In this document: positions 50,299-59,973 of the stretch, one piece after another | Numbering within the stretch: position 1 is the first letter of the stretch | How the letters are laid out: each line of letters begins with the position of its first letter | Made by a program: the position numbers and the translations under genes | The notes under the pieces: generated by a model | What the model saw: the letters and a program-made list of their open reading frames with translations, nothing else | Databases searched by the model: none | What the model was told of the DNA's origin: nothing | NCBI GenBank assembly: GCA_027864655.1 | Contig: JAQAZG010000004.1 | Coordinates: forward strand, 62,001-126,000 | From: Oleispirillum naphthae | GTDB taxonomy: Bacteria; Pseudomonadota; Alphaproteobacteria; Rhodospirillales; Rhodospirillaceae | Reading direction: 5' to 3' | DNA: 64,000 nucleotides

Positions 50299-50526
50299 TC
50301 AGTTTTTCCAGGCATAGACCTCGTCGGCCGCGCTTTCCGGGCAGTGGCCGCAGCCCTTGGAGCAGCTTCCGCCGCAGGCCGCGGCAAGGCGGCAGACCCG
50401 GCCCTTGCGCTCCCAAAGCTCCAGCATGCCGCGCGCCGCATCGGGCGAGACGTGCAGGTGCAGCGCGATGTCGGACAGAGAGGCGCGGCCGCGCTGCGAC
50501 AGGTAGGCGCGGATTTCACTCAGCAT
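50299..50526 (-). CDS. feoC: FeoC family protein
   Basis: A 75-residue winged-helix protein of the FeoC family. MLSEIRAYLSQRGRASLSDI begins the helix-turn-helix, and the wing contains CGGSCSKGCGHC with four cysteines that in homologues bind an iron-sulfur cluster. FeoC is thought to control FeoB stability or activity. It overlaps feoB by 11 bases and is the last gene of the operon. Confidence 0.9.
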   Translation of the reverse strand: MLSEIRAYLSQRGRASLSDIALHLHVSPDAARGMLELWERKGRVCRLAAACGGSCSKGCGHCPESAADEVYAWKN

Positions 50527-52870
50527 GGTGCAGAACCTCCTTGCCCATGGGCGCGCCGTCGCCGGGCGGCGTGCCGAGGCGGCGCAGCACGATCACCGCG
50601 GCGGCGAGGGCGGCGAGCACGCAACCGATGGCGACCGCCGAGCTTCCCGGGTGGCGGGCGAAGGTGCCCGCCTGATAGAACAGCGTCGCCATGCCGTAGC
50701 CGAGGCCGGTGGTCCAGGCGGCGGAGAAGACCGCCCAGCCCGCCCCGGTCTCGCGGTAGATCGCGCCCATGGCGGCGACGCAGGGCATGTAGAGCAGCAC
50801 CGCGAGCAGGTAGGCGAAGGCGCCGATCTGTCCGTCGAAGAGGGCGGCCATGGCGCCGAAGGTGGCGGCGTCCACTTCCTCCTGTTCGGCCACGGCGTTG
50901 GTGTCCGAAAGGTCGCCGACCGAGATGCCGAGCGGGTCGGCGAGCGAATCGACCACGCCCGCGAGGTTCTCGGGGATCGTCGCCGCCGCCTCGGAAAGCC
51001 GCGCCATCAGGTCGAAGGGCTCCTCCGCCGCGGCCTCGCCCTCGGCGGCGCCCGCCTGGGCATAGAGCGCGTTCAGCGTGCCGACCACCGCCTCCTTGGC
51101 GAAGATGCCGGTGAACATCCCCACCGTGGCGGGCCAGTTCTCCTGCTGCACCCCCATCGGCGCGAGCACCGGGGTGAGCGTCTGGCCGATCTCGGACAGC
51201 ACCGACTTGTCGCTGTCCTGGTTGCCGAAGCTGCCGTCGGTGCCCCAGGAGTTGAGGAACGACAGCACCACCACCACGGTGACGATGACCTTGCCGGCGC
51301 GCAGCACGAAGAGCTTCAGGCGGTCCCAGGCGCGCAGCAGCAGGCTGCCGATGCGCGGCATGTGGTAGGGCGGCAGCTCCATGATGAAGGGCGTGGTCTC
51401 GCCGCGCAGCAGGGTGTTCTTCAGCATGAAGCCGGTGGCGATCGCCGCGGCGATGCCGATGAGGTAGAGCGCGAACACCAGGTTCTGCCCGTTGGCGGGG
51501 AAGAACGCGGCGGCGAAGAGAACGTAGACCGGCAGCCGCGCGCCGCACGACATGAAGGGCGCCATCATCGCGGTGAGGACGCGGTCGCGCGGGCTTTCCA
51601 GGGTGCGGGCGGCCATCACCGCGGGCACCGAGCAGCCGAAGCCGACGATCAGCGGCACGAACGCCTTGCCCGGCAGGCCGATGGCGCGCATCACCCGGTC
51701 CATGACGAAGGCGGCGCGGGCCATGTAGCCCGAATCCTCGAGGAAGGAGAGGAAGAGGAACAGGCAGCCGATCACCGGCACGAAGGTGGCGACCGTCTGG
51801 ATGCCGCCGCCGATGCCGTCGGCGAGGACGGTGACCAGCCATTCGGGCGCGCCCCAGCCGGAGAGCAGCAGGCCGAAGCCGTCCACGAACACCGCGCCGA
51901 ACGCCATGTCGAAGAAATCGATGAACGCGCCGCCGATGTTCATGGTGAAGAGGAACATCGCGTACATCACCACGAGGAAGATCGGCAGGCCGAGGGCGCG
52001 GTGCAGCACGATGCGGTCGATGCGTTCGGTCGCCGCGGCGCCGATGCGGCCGCGGTGCGTCACCGCATCCGCCGCGGCCTCGGCGATGAAGCCGTAGCGC
52101 CCGTCGGCGAGCAGGATGTCCAGGGTGTCGCCGAGCGCGGCCTCCGCCTCGGCGGTAATCCGCACCAGAACCTCGAAGCCGGCGCGCGGCAGGATGCGGC
52201 GCGCGCCTTCCGGGTCCTCCAGGCAGGCGAGCGCGGCATAGCGCGCATCGGCGGCGGCGCCCTTGGCGCCGGGCTGCGTCACGCCGGGGAGCTGCCGCAC
52301 CGCGGCGATCGCGGTCTCGATTTCCGCGGCGTAGGAGATCTCCGCCGCTGCGGGCTTGGGCGCGCGGATCATCGCGGCGAGCGCATCCAAAAGCTCGCGG
52401 ACGCCCTTGCCGCGGGAGGCCACCATCGGCACCACCGGGCAGCCGAGCCGCCGCGACAGGGCTTCGATGTCGATGGAAAGCCCGGCGGCGTCCGCCGCAT
52501 CCATCATGTTGAGGGCCACCACCACCGGCGCGCGCATCTCGAGAAGCTGCACCGTGACGTAGAGGTTGCGCTCGAGGTTGCTCGCATCGACGATGTTGAG
52601 GATGACGTCCGCCTCGCCGGAGGCGACATAGTCCCGCGCGATGCGTTCGTCCTCCGAAGCGGCGTCGCCGAAGGAAAGGCAGTAGGTGCCGGGCAGATCG
52701 ACGACCTCCAGCGCAATGCCGTCGTGGGCTGCGCGGCCGGTCTTTTTTTCCACCGTGACGCCGGACCAGTTGCCTACCGCCTGCCGCGCGCCGGTGAGCG
52801 CGTTGAACAGGGTGGTCTTGCCGCAGTTGGGGTTGCCGACCACGGCGACGATGGCGTTCTGCGCGCTCAT
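50516..52870 (-). CDS. feoB: Ferrous iron transport protein B
   Basis: A 784-residue inner membrane Fe(II) importer. The N-terminal G domain has GNPNCGKTTLFNALTG (G1), DLPGTYCLSF (G3) and NMMD (G4-like), followed by the helical GDI domain. Two Gate domains follow; GFGCSVPAVMAARTLES carries the conserved Cys proposed to line the iron path. The ATG at 52870 is preferred over a TTG six bases upstream because GGAAGG lies at the right distance. It lies two bases after feoA2 and overlaps feoC. Confidence 0.96.
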   Translation of the reverse strand: MSAQNAIVAVVGNPNCGKTTLFNALTGARQAVGNWSGVTVEKKTGRAAHDGIALEVVDLPGTYCLSFGDAASEDERIARDYVASGEADVILNIVDASNLERNLYVTVQLLEMRAPVVVALNMMDAADAAGLSIDIEALSRRLGCPVVPMVASRGKGVRELLDALAAMIRAPKPAAAEISYAAEIETAIAAVRQLPGVTQPGAKGAAADARYAALACLEDPEGARRILPRAGFEVLVRITAEAEAALGDTLDILLADGRYGFIAEAAADAVTHRGRIGAAATERIDRIVLHRALGLPIFLVVMYAMFLFTMNIGGAFIDFFDMAFGAVFVDGFGLLLSGWGAPEWLVTVLADGIGGGIQTVATFVPVIGCLFLFLSFLEDSGYMARAAFVMDRVMRAIGLPGKAFVPLIVGFGCSVPAVMAARTLESPRDRVLTAMMAPFMSCGARLPVYVLFAAAFFPANGQNLVFALYLIGIAAAIATGFMLKNTLLRGETTPFIMELPPYHMPRIGSLLLRAWDRLKLFVLRAGKVIVTVVVVLSFLNSWGTDGSFGNQDSDKSVLSEIGQTLTPVLAPMGVQQENWPATVGMFTGIFAKEAVVGTLNALYAQAGAAEGEAAAEEPFDLMARLSEAAATIPENLAGVVDSLADPLGISVGDLSDTNAVAEQEEVDAATFGAMAALFDGQIGAFAYLLAVLLYMPCVAAMGAIYRETGAGWAVFSAAWTTGLGYGMATLFYQAGTFARHPGSSAVAIGCVLAALAAAVIVLRRLGTPPGDGAPMGKEVLHHAE

Positions 52871-52872
52871 CC

Positions 52873-53109
52873 TCAACCTTCCTTCTCGACCAGAATGATG
52901 TCCGCCTCGGCGCGCCGCAGGCTCAGCGAAAAGCCGCGCACCACGATCTCGACCGGATCGCCGAGCGGCGCGACGCGGGTGACGCGGAAGGCCGCGCCCT
53001 TGGTCAAACCCAATGCCAGAAGTTTGCGGCGGTAAGCGGAAGAGCCTTCAAGAAAGCCCAAAACCCGCCCGGAATCTCCGACCGCCATGTCGCGCAGCAC
53101 CGATGTCAT
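52873..53109 (-). CDS. feoA: Ferrous iron transport protein A, second copy
   Basis: A 78-residue SH3-like FeoA protein. RDMAVGDSGRVLGFLEGSSA, YRRKLLALGLTKGAAFRVTR, VAPLGDPVEIVVRGFSLSLR and the final RAEADIILVE follow the FeoA pattern. It probably interacts with the FeoB cytoplasmic domain. Its start lies 62 bases inside the upstream feoA gene, in another frame, and its stop is two bases before feoB. Confidence 0.88.
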   Translation of the reverse strand: MTSVLRDMAVGDSGRVLGFLEGSSAYRRKLLALGLTKGAAFRVTRVAPLGDPVEIVVRGFSLSLRRAEADIILVEKEG

Positions 53110-53371
53110 GCTCACAGCCCTCTTCCCGACATGCCGCGGCGGTGCTCGCCGCGACCAGAATCTTTTCCGCCATGCCGGTGCCCAGAACCAAACGCCCGCC
53201 CCCGACCTCCACAACCATCGGTCCCGCGGAGGCGGCGTGGGCGACGCGGATCGCGGTGCCCTCGCGCAGGCCCATGGTGGCCAGCCGCAGACGCACCGCG
53301 CGCCCTCCGTCGATCGCGACGATGCGCAAGGATTGCCCCAGCGGGGCCTGCGTCAAACTCACCTGTGCCAT
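53048..53371 (-). CDS. feoA: Ferrous iron transport protein A, first copy, with C-terminal extension
   Basis: A 107-residue protein whose first 80 residues form a FeoA domain (RIVAIDGGRAVRLRLATMGL, REGTAIRVAHAASAGPMVVE, GTGMAEKILV). The last 27 residues (ACREEGCEHDIGAARHGGRR) are an extension with two Cys and two His that overlaps the next feoA gene. First gene of the feoA-feoA-feoB-feoC operon, 105 bases downstream of a Fur-like motif. Confidence 0.87.
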   Translation of the reverse strand: MAQVSLTQAPLGQSLRIVAIDGGRAVRLRLATMGLREGTAIRVAHAASAGPMVVEVGGGRLVLGTGMAEKILVAASTAAACREEGCEHDIGAARHGGRRFRAGFGLS

Positions 53372-53475
53372 GACTTGCCGCTCTCCGTCGAATGCCTCTC
53401 ATTCTCTCTACCCAGCAAACCGTGTGCCGAACCGATCGAAAGCGAGGCGAACCTTCCCCCGAGATGTGGATGGCG

Positions 53476-53506
53476 TGATGATATCGCCAATCATTCGCAA
53501 GTCAAG
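53476..53506. promoter_or_regulatory. Fur-like motif upstream of the feo operon
   Basis: TGATGATATCGCCAATCATT with CGCAAGTCAAG lies 105 bases upstream of feoA1 in the 297-base gap shared with divergent mgsA. It resembles an alphaproteobacterial Fur-type operator (TTGCGAATGATTGGC on the other strand) and shares 24 of 31 bases with 50188-50218. Iron control of feo is well established; the exact protein is inferred. Nothing else is seen in this gap except an AT-rich stretch at 53515-53570. Confidence 0.6.
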
Positions 53507-53668
53507 AAGAAGTCCCCGTTTTTTCGATGGGTATCATCGGTTTTTCCTAATACGTTGAGAAAATATGAAAAAATCGCACAGGGGGATTGCCGGAGGGGGT
53601 GCGGCCCCCATCTTAGGAACGCCGCCACAGCGCCGGCGGCGGCGCAACGGCGAGAAAAGGAGGGCGTG

Positions 53669-54133
53669 ATGCGGGCCCGCAAACGAATCGGTCTGGTCGC
53701 CCACGATGGTCGCAAACAAGACCTCGCCGAGTGGGTGAAATACAACGAAGGCACGCTCTCCCGGCACGACCTGTGGGCCTCCGGCACCACCGGCGGCATG
53801 CTGGAGGCGGTCTGCCCCAGCCTCAGGATCACCCGCCTGAAGTCCGGCCCGCTCGGCGGCGACCAGCAGCTCGGCGCGATGATCGCCGAGGAACGCCTCG
53901 ACGTGCTGATCTTCTTCACCGACCCGATGACCAGCCAGCCCCACGATGTGGACGTCAAGGCGCTGATGCGGCTGTCCACCGTCTACAACATCGTCCTCGC
54001 GCTCACCCGCACCACCGCCGACTTCGTCATCCACAGCCCGCTGTTCAACAGCGGCGACTACCACCCCGTCCGCCCCGACTACGCCGCCTATATCCGCCGC
54101 AACCAGCCCGGCGAAAGCGAAGCGCGGGGGTAA
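53669..54133 (+). CDS. mgsA: Methylglyoxal synthase
   Basis: A 154-residue enzyme that converts dihydroxyacetone phosphate to methylglyoxal and phosphate, a bypass that relieves sugar-phosphate stress. IGLVAHDGRKQDLAEWV binds the phosphate, SGPLGGDQQLGAMIAE carries the catalytic Asp, and FFTDPMTSQPHDVDVKALMR the second Asp-His set. The ATG at 53669 has a strong AAAGGAGGG site. It is divergent from the feo operon, and repeat copy G follows directly. Confidence 0.95.
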   Translation: MRARKRIGLVAHDGRKQDLAEWVKYNEGTLSRHDLWASGTTGGMLEAVCPSLRITRLKSGPLGGDQQLGAMIAEERLDVLIFFTDPMTSQPHDVDVKALMRLSTVYNIVLALTRTTADFVIHSPLFNSGDYHPVRPDYAAYIRRNQPGESEARG

Positions 54134-54337
54134 AACTAGGCCTGGGGCTCCGCCCCTAGACCCCGCTGGGGACTCGTCCCCAGACCCCATAACTTCTTAT
54201 TTTTGCGCGTAGCGCCATAAGTCCGTGCGGAAGCAACGGGAGATGTTGTCTGCCGCTCCGCGGCGAAAAACCAGTCATGGGGTCAAGGGGCCTTCCGGCC
54301 CCTTGCGGGTCCGGGCGGGGCCCGGCCTGGTTTTTCC
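54134..54337 (+). repeat. Nested inverted-repeat intergenic element, copy G
   Basis: It begins at the mgsA stop codon. The left part has hairpins AGGCCTGGGGCTCCGCCCCT and TGGGGACTCGTCCCCA, then CATAACTTCTTATTTTTGCG, AGCGCCATAAG, CCGCTCCGCGGCGAAAAACC, GTCATGGGG, AAGGGGCCTTCCGGCCCCTT, and GGCCTGGTTTTTCC at the right end. Bases 54338-54535 hold the leader of the DEAD-box gene and no other gene. Confidence 0.78.
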
Positions 54338-54472
54338 GCTTGGCACGGAGGCGGTTCGCCCGTATGGTGCGCCCCTTCGTTGGAGGCTTCCGTTGCGTCC
54401 GCCGAGCAAGACGCGACCGTGATAGGCCATCCAGCCTGGACGTATCTTTCTCTCCGCGCCTCCTGATTATGT

Positions 54473-54502
54473 GCCGAACCGGCCGGGTCACCCGGGTTCG
54501 GC
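54473..54502 (+). promoter_or_regulatory. Hairpin in the DEAD-box helicase leader
   Basis: GCCGAACC pairs with GGTTCGGC around an inner GGG-TCA-CCC stem, 33 bases upstream of the start codon. DEAD-box helicase genes often have long structured leaders tied to cold response; whether this one regulates is unknown. Confidence 0.4.
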
Positions 54503-54535
54503 GGTTCGTCGTGGCCCGAGGGAAAGGTTGAGTTC

Positions 54536-55834
<1,299 letters not shown>

Positions 55835-55837
55835 GGA

Positions 55838-56302
55838 TTATTTCAGGTAATAGCCGCAGCCGACGAACACCTCGCCGACGCGCAGCACGTAGGTGCTCTT
55901 GCGCCGCAGCTTGTGGCTGACCGGATCGGTGAACACGTAGTCCACCCAGCCGCTGGCGTCGGTGCGCGCGGTGCTGACCATCTCGCGGCCGTAGGCGACG
56001 CCGTTGAAGTCGCGCTCGCCCATGAACGAGCGGCCGATCAGCTTGGGATTGTGCGGGTGCGCCAGCATCACGCCGTCCAGGCCCATCATGAAGACGTACA
56101 TGCTGCCCTGGACGAATTCGCTCTTCGGGTCGGAGAGGGCGGCGGCCGCCTTCTCCGTGCCTTCGGTCTTGATCAGTTCGGCGGCGCGTTCGGCCAGGGC
56201 CTTGGCGACGCACGGCGAGCCCAGGTCCTCGTGGGCGGGCGAAACCATCAGCAGCGCCCCGCCGACGAGGACGGTGACGATCAGCAGCCGCAGATATCTC
56301 AT
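55838..56302 (-). CDS. Secreted single Cache-domain protein
   Basis: A 154-residue protein with a signal peptide (about residues 1-23, LLIVTVLVGGALLMVSPAHE) and a single Cache domain. KSEFVQGSMYVFMMGLDGVM, LAHPHNPKLIGRSFMGERDF and GWVDYVFTDPVSHKLRRKST match the periplasmic Cache_2-type sensor domain seen in chemoreceptors and histidine kinases. Here it is free, with no transmembrane output module. It may act as a soluble binding protein for small carboxylates. The Rrf2 gene lies 28 bases upstream in the same direction. Confidence 0.85.
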   Translation of the reverse strand: MRYLRLLIVTVLVGGALLMVSPAHEDLGSPCVAKALAERAAELIKTEGTEKAAAALSDPKSEFVQGSMYVFMMGLDGVMLAHPHNPKLIGRSFMGERDFNGVAYGREMVSTARTDASGWVDYVFTDPVSHKLRRKSTYVLRVGEVFVGCGYYLK

Positions 56303-56330
56303 CGCTTCCCCACTCTCTCGGCCCAGGCCT

Positions 56331-56846
56331 TCACCCTAGCCGTTTTCCCGAAACCTGACAATCCGGAGCCGCTTTTGCGTCGCAGCGCCCCTGCGCCGTG
56401 TCGGCCTCGTTCTCCAGGGCGCACAGCCGCGCGATCGTCGTCGCTTCGAGAACCCGCAGATTCGCGGCGTGCGCCTGGTCGAAGGCATCGCGGAAGGCGC
56501 AGTCGGCGTCGCCGGAGCAATCGGCGCAGCGGCTGTAGAAGCGGCGGCTGACGCAGGGCAGCGGCGCGATCGGCCCGTCGATCCGGCGCATCACGTCGGC
56601 GAGGGATATCTCCTCCGCAGGTTTGGCCAGGACGTAGCCGCCGTTCTTGCCGCGGAAGCTGGCGACGAGTCCGCCCGCCTTGAGTTCGAGCAGAATCGCC
56701 TCGAGGAATTTCCTCGGAATCGCCCGGCTGCCGGCGATGTCGCGGATGCGCAGGGGATGCGCGCCGTCGGATTCCGCCAGGGCGAGAAGCGCACGCAGGG
56801 CATATTTGGTTTTCTGGGAAATCACGCCGTCACCCGAACCGACCAT
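56331..56846 (-). CDS. Rrf2 family transcriptional regulator with cysteine cluster
   Basis: A 171-residue Rrf2 regulator. ISQKTKYALRALLALAESDG and RIRDIAGSRAIPRKFLEAIL with ELKAGGLVASFRGKNGGYVL form the winged helix. The region CVSRRFYSRCADCSGDADCA has cysteines that could hold an iron-sulfur cluster, as in IscR or RsrR. The start is uncertain: ATG at 56846 is used, and a GTG at 56825 would give the common ISQKTKYAL beginning. It is divergent from the sulfate-uptake operon, with a palindrome between them, so it probably controls sulfur assimilation. Confidence 0.88.
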   Translation of the reverse strand: MVGSGDGVISQKTKYALRALLALAESDGAHPLRIRDIAGSRAIPRKFLEAILLELKAGGLVASFRGKNGGYVLAKPAEEISLADVMRRIDGPIAPLPCVSRRFYSRCADCSGDADCAFRDAFDQAHAANLRVLEATTIARLCALENEADTAQGRCDAKAAPDCQVSGKRLG

Positions 56847-56966
56847 GAGGCTGTACCAAGCCTCTATTATCTCGCGGTTTTCCACCGGACGCCAGAGGCC
56901 GCGTCAAGCCGCAGGCGGACGGACATTCTTCTCTGGGCTGCTTGCCGTCAAGCGTCTCTTGAAATC

Positions 56967-56983
56967 TCTACCGATTTGGTAGA
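56967..56983. promoter_or_regulatory. Palindrome TCTACC-GATTT-GGTAGA, candidate Rrf2 operator
   Basis: A perfect 6-5-6 inverted repeat lies 35 bases upstream of the sulfate-binding protein gene and 121 bases from the divergent rrf2 start. Its size and AT-rich centre are like sites bound by CymR or IscR-type Rrf2 proteins. TTGAAA just left of it (56959-56964) could be a -35 box. Confidence 0.6.
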
Positions 56984-57017
56984 CAAATAAGGGAGTCATC
57001 ACAGGGGGAGTAAGGCC

Positions 57018-58046
57018 ATGTGCGTCTTGGTGAGAACCGGAAGGCGGTTGTTCTCCATCGTGGCGCTGGCGGCCGGGTTGGCCGTGGGGGCGGCTCCGGC
57101 CTTTGCGGAAGCCACCCTGCTCAACGTTTCCTACGACCCGACGCGGGAGTTCTACAAGGCGTTCAACGCCGCCTTCGCCGCGCACTGGAAGGCGGAAACC
57201 GGCGAGACGGCGCACGTCAACATGTCGCACGGCGGCTCGGGCAAGCAGGCGCGCGCGGTGATCGACGGCCAGGACGCCGACGTGGTGACCCTGGCATTGG
57301 CTTACGACATCGACGCGATCGCGGACAAGACCGGCTTCGTCGCCAAGGGCTGGCAGGCCCGCCTGCCGCACGACAGCGCGCCCTACACCTCGACCATCGT
57401 CTTCCTGGTGCGCAAGGGCAACCCCAAGGGAATCCGCGACTGGGGCGACCTCGCCAAGCCGGGCGTTCAGGTGATCACCCCCAACCCCAAGACCTCCGGC
57501 GGCGCGCGGTGGAACGTGCTGGCCGCCTGGGCCTGGGCGGAGGATGCGTTTTCCGGCGACGAGGCGAAGGCGCGCGGCTATCTGCGCGCGGTGTTCCGCA
57601 ACGTGCCGGTGCTCGACACCGGGGCGCGCGGCTCCACCACCACCTTCGTCAAGCGCGGCATCGGCGACGTGCTGCTCTCCTGGGAGAACGAGGCGTTCCT
57701 CGCCATCCGCGAACTCGGGCCGCAGGCCTTCGAGATCGTGGTGCCCTCGGTGAGCATCCTCGCCCAGCCCACGGTGGCGCTGGTGGACGCCAACGCGGCG
57801 CGCCACGGCAGCCGCAAACTCGCCGAGGCCTACCTCGCCTATCTCTATTCGCCCGAGGGGCAGCGCCTCGCCGCGCGCCACTACTACCGCCCGGTCTCGC
57901 CGCAATACGCCGACCCGGCGGACATGGCGCGTTTTCCCCAGGTGAAGCTGGTGACGGTGGGCGAACGCTTCGGCGGCTGGCGCGCGGCGCAGCAGAGGTT
58001 CTTCGCCGACGGCGGCGTCTTCGACCAGATCTATCCGATGCGGTGA
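57018..58046 (+). CDS. sbp: Sulfate/thiosulfate ABC transporter substrate-binding protein
   Basis: A 342-residue periplasmic protein with a signal peptide (about residues 1-30, [14 protein letters not shown]). [20 protein letters not shown] is the hallmark of the Sbp/CysP family, followed by [38 protein letters not shown] and [17 protein letters not shown]. It binds sulfate or thiosulfate for the CysTWA importer. First gene of the sulfate operon, downstream of the Rrf2-type palindrome. Confidence 0.95.
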   Translation: MCVLVRTGRRLFSIVALAAGLAVGAAPAFAEATLLNVSYDPTREFYKAFNAAFAAHWKAETGETAHVNMSHGGSGKQARAVIDGQDADVVTLALAYDIDAIADKTGFVAKGWQARLPHDSAPYTSTIVFLVRKGNPKGIRDWGDLAKPGVQVITPNPKTSGGARWNVLAAWAWAEDAFSGDEAKARGYLRAVFRNVPVLDTGARGSTTTFVKRGIGDVLLSWENEAFLAIRELGPQAFEIVVPSVSILAQPTVALVDANAARHGSRKLAEAYLAYLYSPEGQRLAARHYYRPVSPQYADPADMARFPQVKLVTVGERFGGWRAAQQRFFADGGVFDQIYPMR

Positions 58047-58052
58047 GACGGC

Positions 58053-58898
58053 ATGGCGCAGGCGGCGCATAGGGGCACGCCCCCGCGGGTCATTCCCGGT
58101 TTCGGCCTCACCCTCGGGGTGACCCTGGCCTACCTCGGCCTGGTCGTCCTCGTCCCGCTTTCCATGGTGGGGGTGGAGGCCGGCGGCCTCGGCTGGGCCG
58201 GTTTCGCCGCCATCGCGGCGGAGCCGCGCACTCTGCACGCGCTCGCCGTCAGCTTCGGCGCGGCGGCGGCCGCCGCCGCGGTCAACGCGGTGTTCGGCAC
58301 CCTGCTCGCCTGGGTGCTGGTGCGCTACCGCTTTCCCGGGCGGCGCATCGTCGATGCCCTGGTGGACCTGCCGTTCGCCCTGCCCACCGCGGTGGCGGGC
58401 ATCTCGCTCGCCGCGCTCTATGCCCCCAACGGCTGGATCGGCGGCCTGCTCGCGCCGCTGGGCGTCAAGGTCGCCTATACGCCCTTGGGCATCGGCGTGG
58501 CGCTGGTGTTCGTCGGCCTGCCCTTCGTGGTGCGCACCGTGCAGCCGGTGCTGGCGGAGATCGACGCCGAGGTGGAGGAAAGCGCCGCCGCCCTCGGCGC
58601 GACCCGCGCGCAGGGGTTCGTCCGCGTCGTGCTGCCGCTGCTCGCGCCCGCGCTGCTCACCGGCTTCACCATGGCGTTCGCCCGCGGCGTCGGCGAGTAC
58701 GGCTCGGTGATCTTCATCGCCGGCAACATCCCCATGGTCTCGGAGATCGCGCCGCTCCTCATCGTCATCCGGCTGGAGGAATACCGCACCGACGCCGCCG
58801 CGGCGATCGCCGCCCTGATGCTGGCCGCCGCCTTCGCGCTGCTGCTCGCCCTCAACTGCATCCAGGCCTGGCACCGCAGGCGGGTGGGCGCGCCATGA
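58053..58898 (+). CDS. cysT: Sulfate/thiosulfate ABC transporter permease CysT (CysU)
   Basis: A 281-residue membrane protein with six predicted helices. [20 protein letters not shown] and [20 protein letters not shown] (EAA loop contacting CysA) are family hallmarks; [20 protein letters not shown] is also conserved in CysT. It starts six bases after the binding-protein stop and overlaps cysW by four bases. Confidence 0.95.
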   Translation: MAQAAHRGTPPRVIPGFGLTLGVTLAYLGLVVLVPLSMVGVEAGGLGWAGFAAIAAEPRTLHALAVSFGAAAAAAAVNAVFGTLLAWVLVRYRFPGRRIVDALVDLPFALPTAVAGISLAALYAPNGWIGGLLAPLGVKVAYTPLGIGVALVFVGLPFVVRTVQPVLAEIDAEVEESAAALGATRAQGFVRVVLPLLAPALLTGFTMAFARGVGEYGSVIFIAGNIPMVSEIAPLLIVIRLEEYRTDAAAAIAALMLAAAFALLLALNCIQAWHRRRVGAP

Positions 58899-59752
58899 AG
58901 CTCTCCGGCTCCACCCGTTCCGCCGCGGTTTCCGAAGGCCGGTTCGCCCGCGCCTGCCTGCTTGCGCTCGGCCTCGCCTTCCTTGCGCTGTTCCTGCTGC
59001 TGCCGCTCGCCGCGGTGTTCGCCGAGGCGCTGTCCAAGGGCCTGGCCGTCTATGCCGCGGCAGTCGCCGAGCCCGACGCGGTGGCGGCGATCCGCCTCAC
59101 CCTTCTCGTCACCGCGATCGCGGTCGCCTGCAATCTCGTCTTCGGGCTTGCCGCCTCGTGGTCGGTGGCGAAGTTCTCCTTCCCCGGCAAGAGCCTGCTG
59201 GTCACCCTGATCGACCTGCCGTTCTCCGTCTCGCCGGTGATCTCCGGCCTGATCTACGTGCTGCTGTTCGGCGCGCACGGGGTGTTCGGCCCGTGGCTGC
59301 GGGCGCACGGCGTGGAGGTGATCTTCGCGGTGCCGGGCATCGTGCTCGCCACCGTCTTCGTCACCCTGCCGTTCGTCGCGCGCGAACTCATCCCCCTGAT
59401 GGAGGCGCAGGGCCGCGGCGATGAGGAGGTGGCGCGCACCTTGGGCGCCTCGGGTTGGCAGATCTTCTTCCGCGTCACCCTGCCCAACGTCAAATGGGGC
59501 CTGCTCTACGGCGTGCTGTTGTGCAACGCCCGGGCGATGGGCGAGTTCGGCGCGGTCTCCGTGGTTTCCGGCCACATCCGCGGGCTGACCAACACCATGC
59601 CGCTGCACGTGGAAATCCTCTACAACGAGTACAACTTCGCCGCCGCCTTCGCGGTGGCCTCGCTGCTGGCGCTGCTGGCGCTTCTCACCCTGGCGCTGAA
59701 GACGGTGCTGGAGGCGCGCGGCGCAGGCCCGGCGGGCGGCCCGGGGCATTGA
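58895..59752 (+). CDS. cysW: Sulfate/thiosulfate ABC transporter permease CysW
   Basis: A 285-residue membrane protein. [40 protein letters not shown] (EAA loop) and [20 protein letters not shown] with [18 protein letters not shown] are typical of CysW. It pairs with CysT to form the sulfate channel. Repeat copy H lies between this gene and cysA. Confidence 0.95.
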   Translation: MKLSGSTRSAAVSEGRFARACLLALGLAFLALFLLLPLAAVFAEALSKGLAVYAAAVAEPDAVAAIRLTLLVTAIAVACNLVFGLAASWSVAKFSFPGKSLLVTLIDLPFSVSPVISGLIYVLLFGAHGVFGPWLRAHGVEVIFAVPGIVLATVFVTLPFVARELIPLMEAQGRGDEEVARTLGASGWQIFFRVTLPNVKWGLLYGVLLCNARAMGEFGAVSVVSGHIRGLTNTMPLHVEILYNEYNFAAAFAVASLLALLALLTLALKTVLEARGAGPAGGPGH

Positions 59753-59773
59753 TGCGATGGAGGAGGGGCGATG

Positions 59774-59952
59774 AAAAACCAAAACTTTGCGGAGGGACTC
59801 GGTCCCTCCGCGCCTCCCATGACTTTTGGTTTTTGCGCGCAGCGCCATAGGCTCGTGCGGCGGCAACCGAGGAAATGCTTGCCGCTTTGCGGCGAAAAAA
59901 CCAAGGGGAGGTCCGGAGGGACCGAGTCCCTCCGGGAAGTTTTTCCTTTTCC
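59774..59952 (+). repeat. Nested inverted-repeat intergenic element, copy H
   Basis: A full copy that splits the cys operon between cysW and cysA. Left end AAAACCAAAACTTTGC with hairpin GGAGGGACTCGGTCCCTCC, then CATGACTTTTGGTTTTTGCG, CAGCGCCATAGG, CTTTGCGGCGAAAAAACCAA, hairpin GGAGGGACCGAGTCCCTCC and AAGTTTTTCCTTTT. Terminator-like ends in mid-operon could lower cysA, cysD and cysNC expression. Confidence 0.82.
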
Positions 59953-59973
59953 GCCGTCCCCTGAGGGCCGGTC

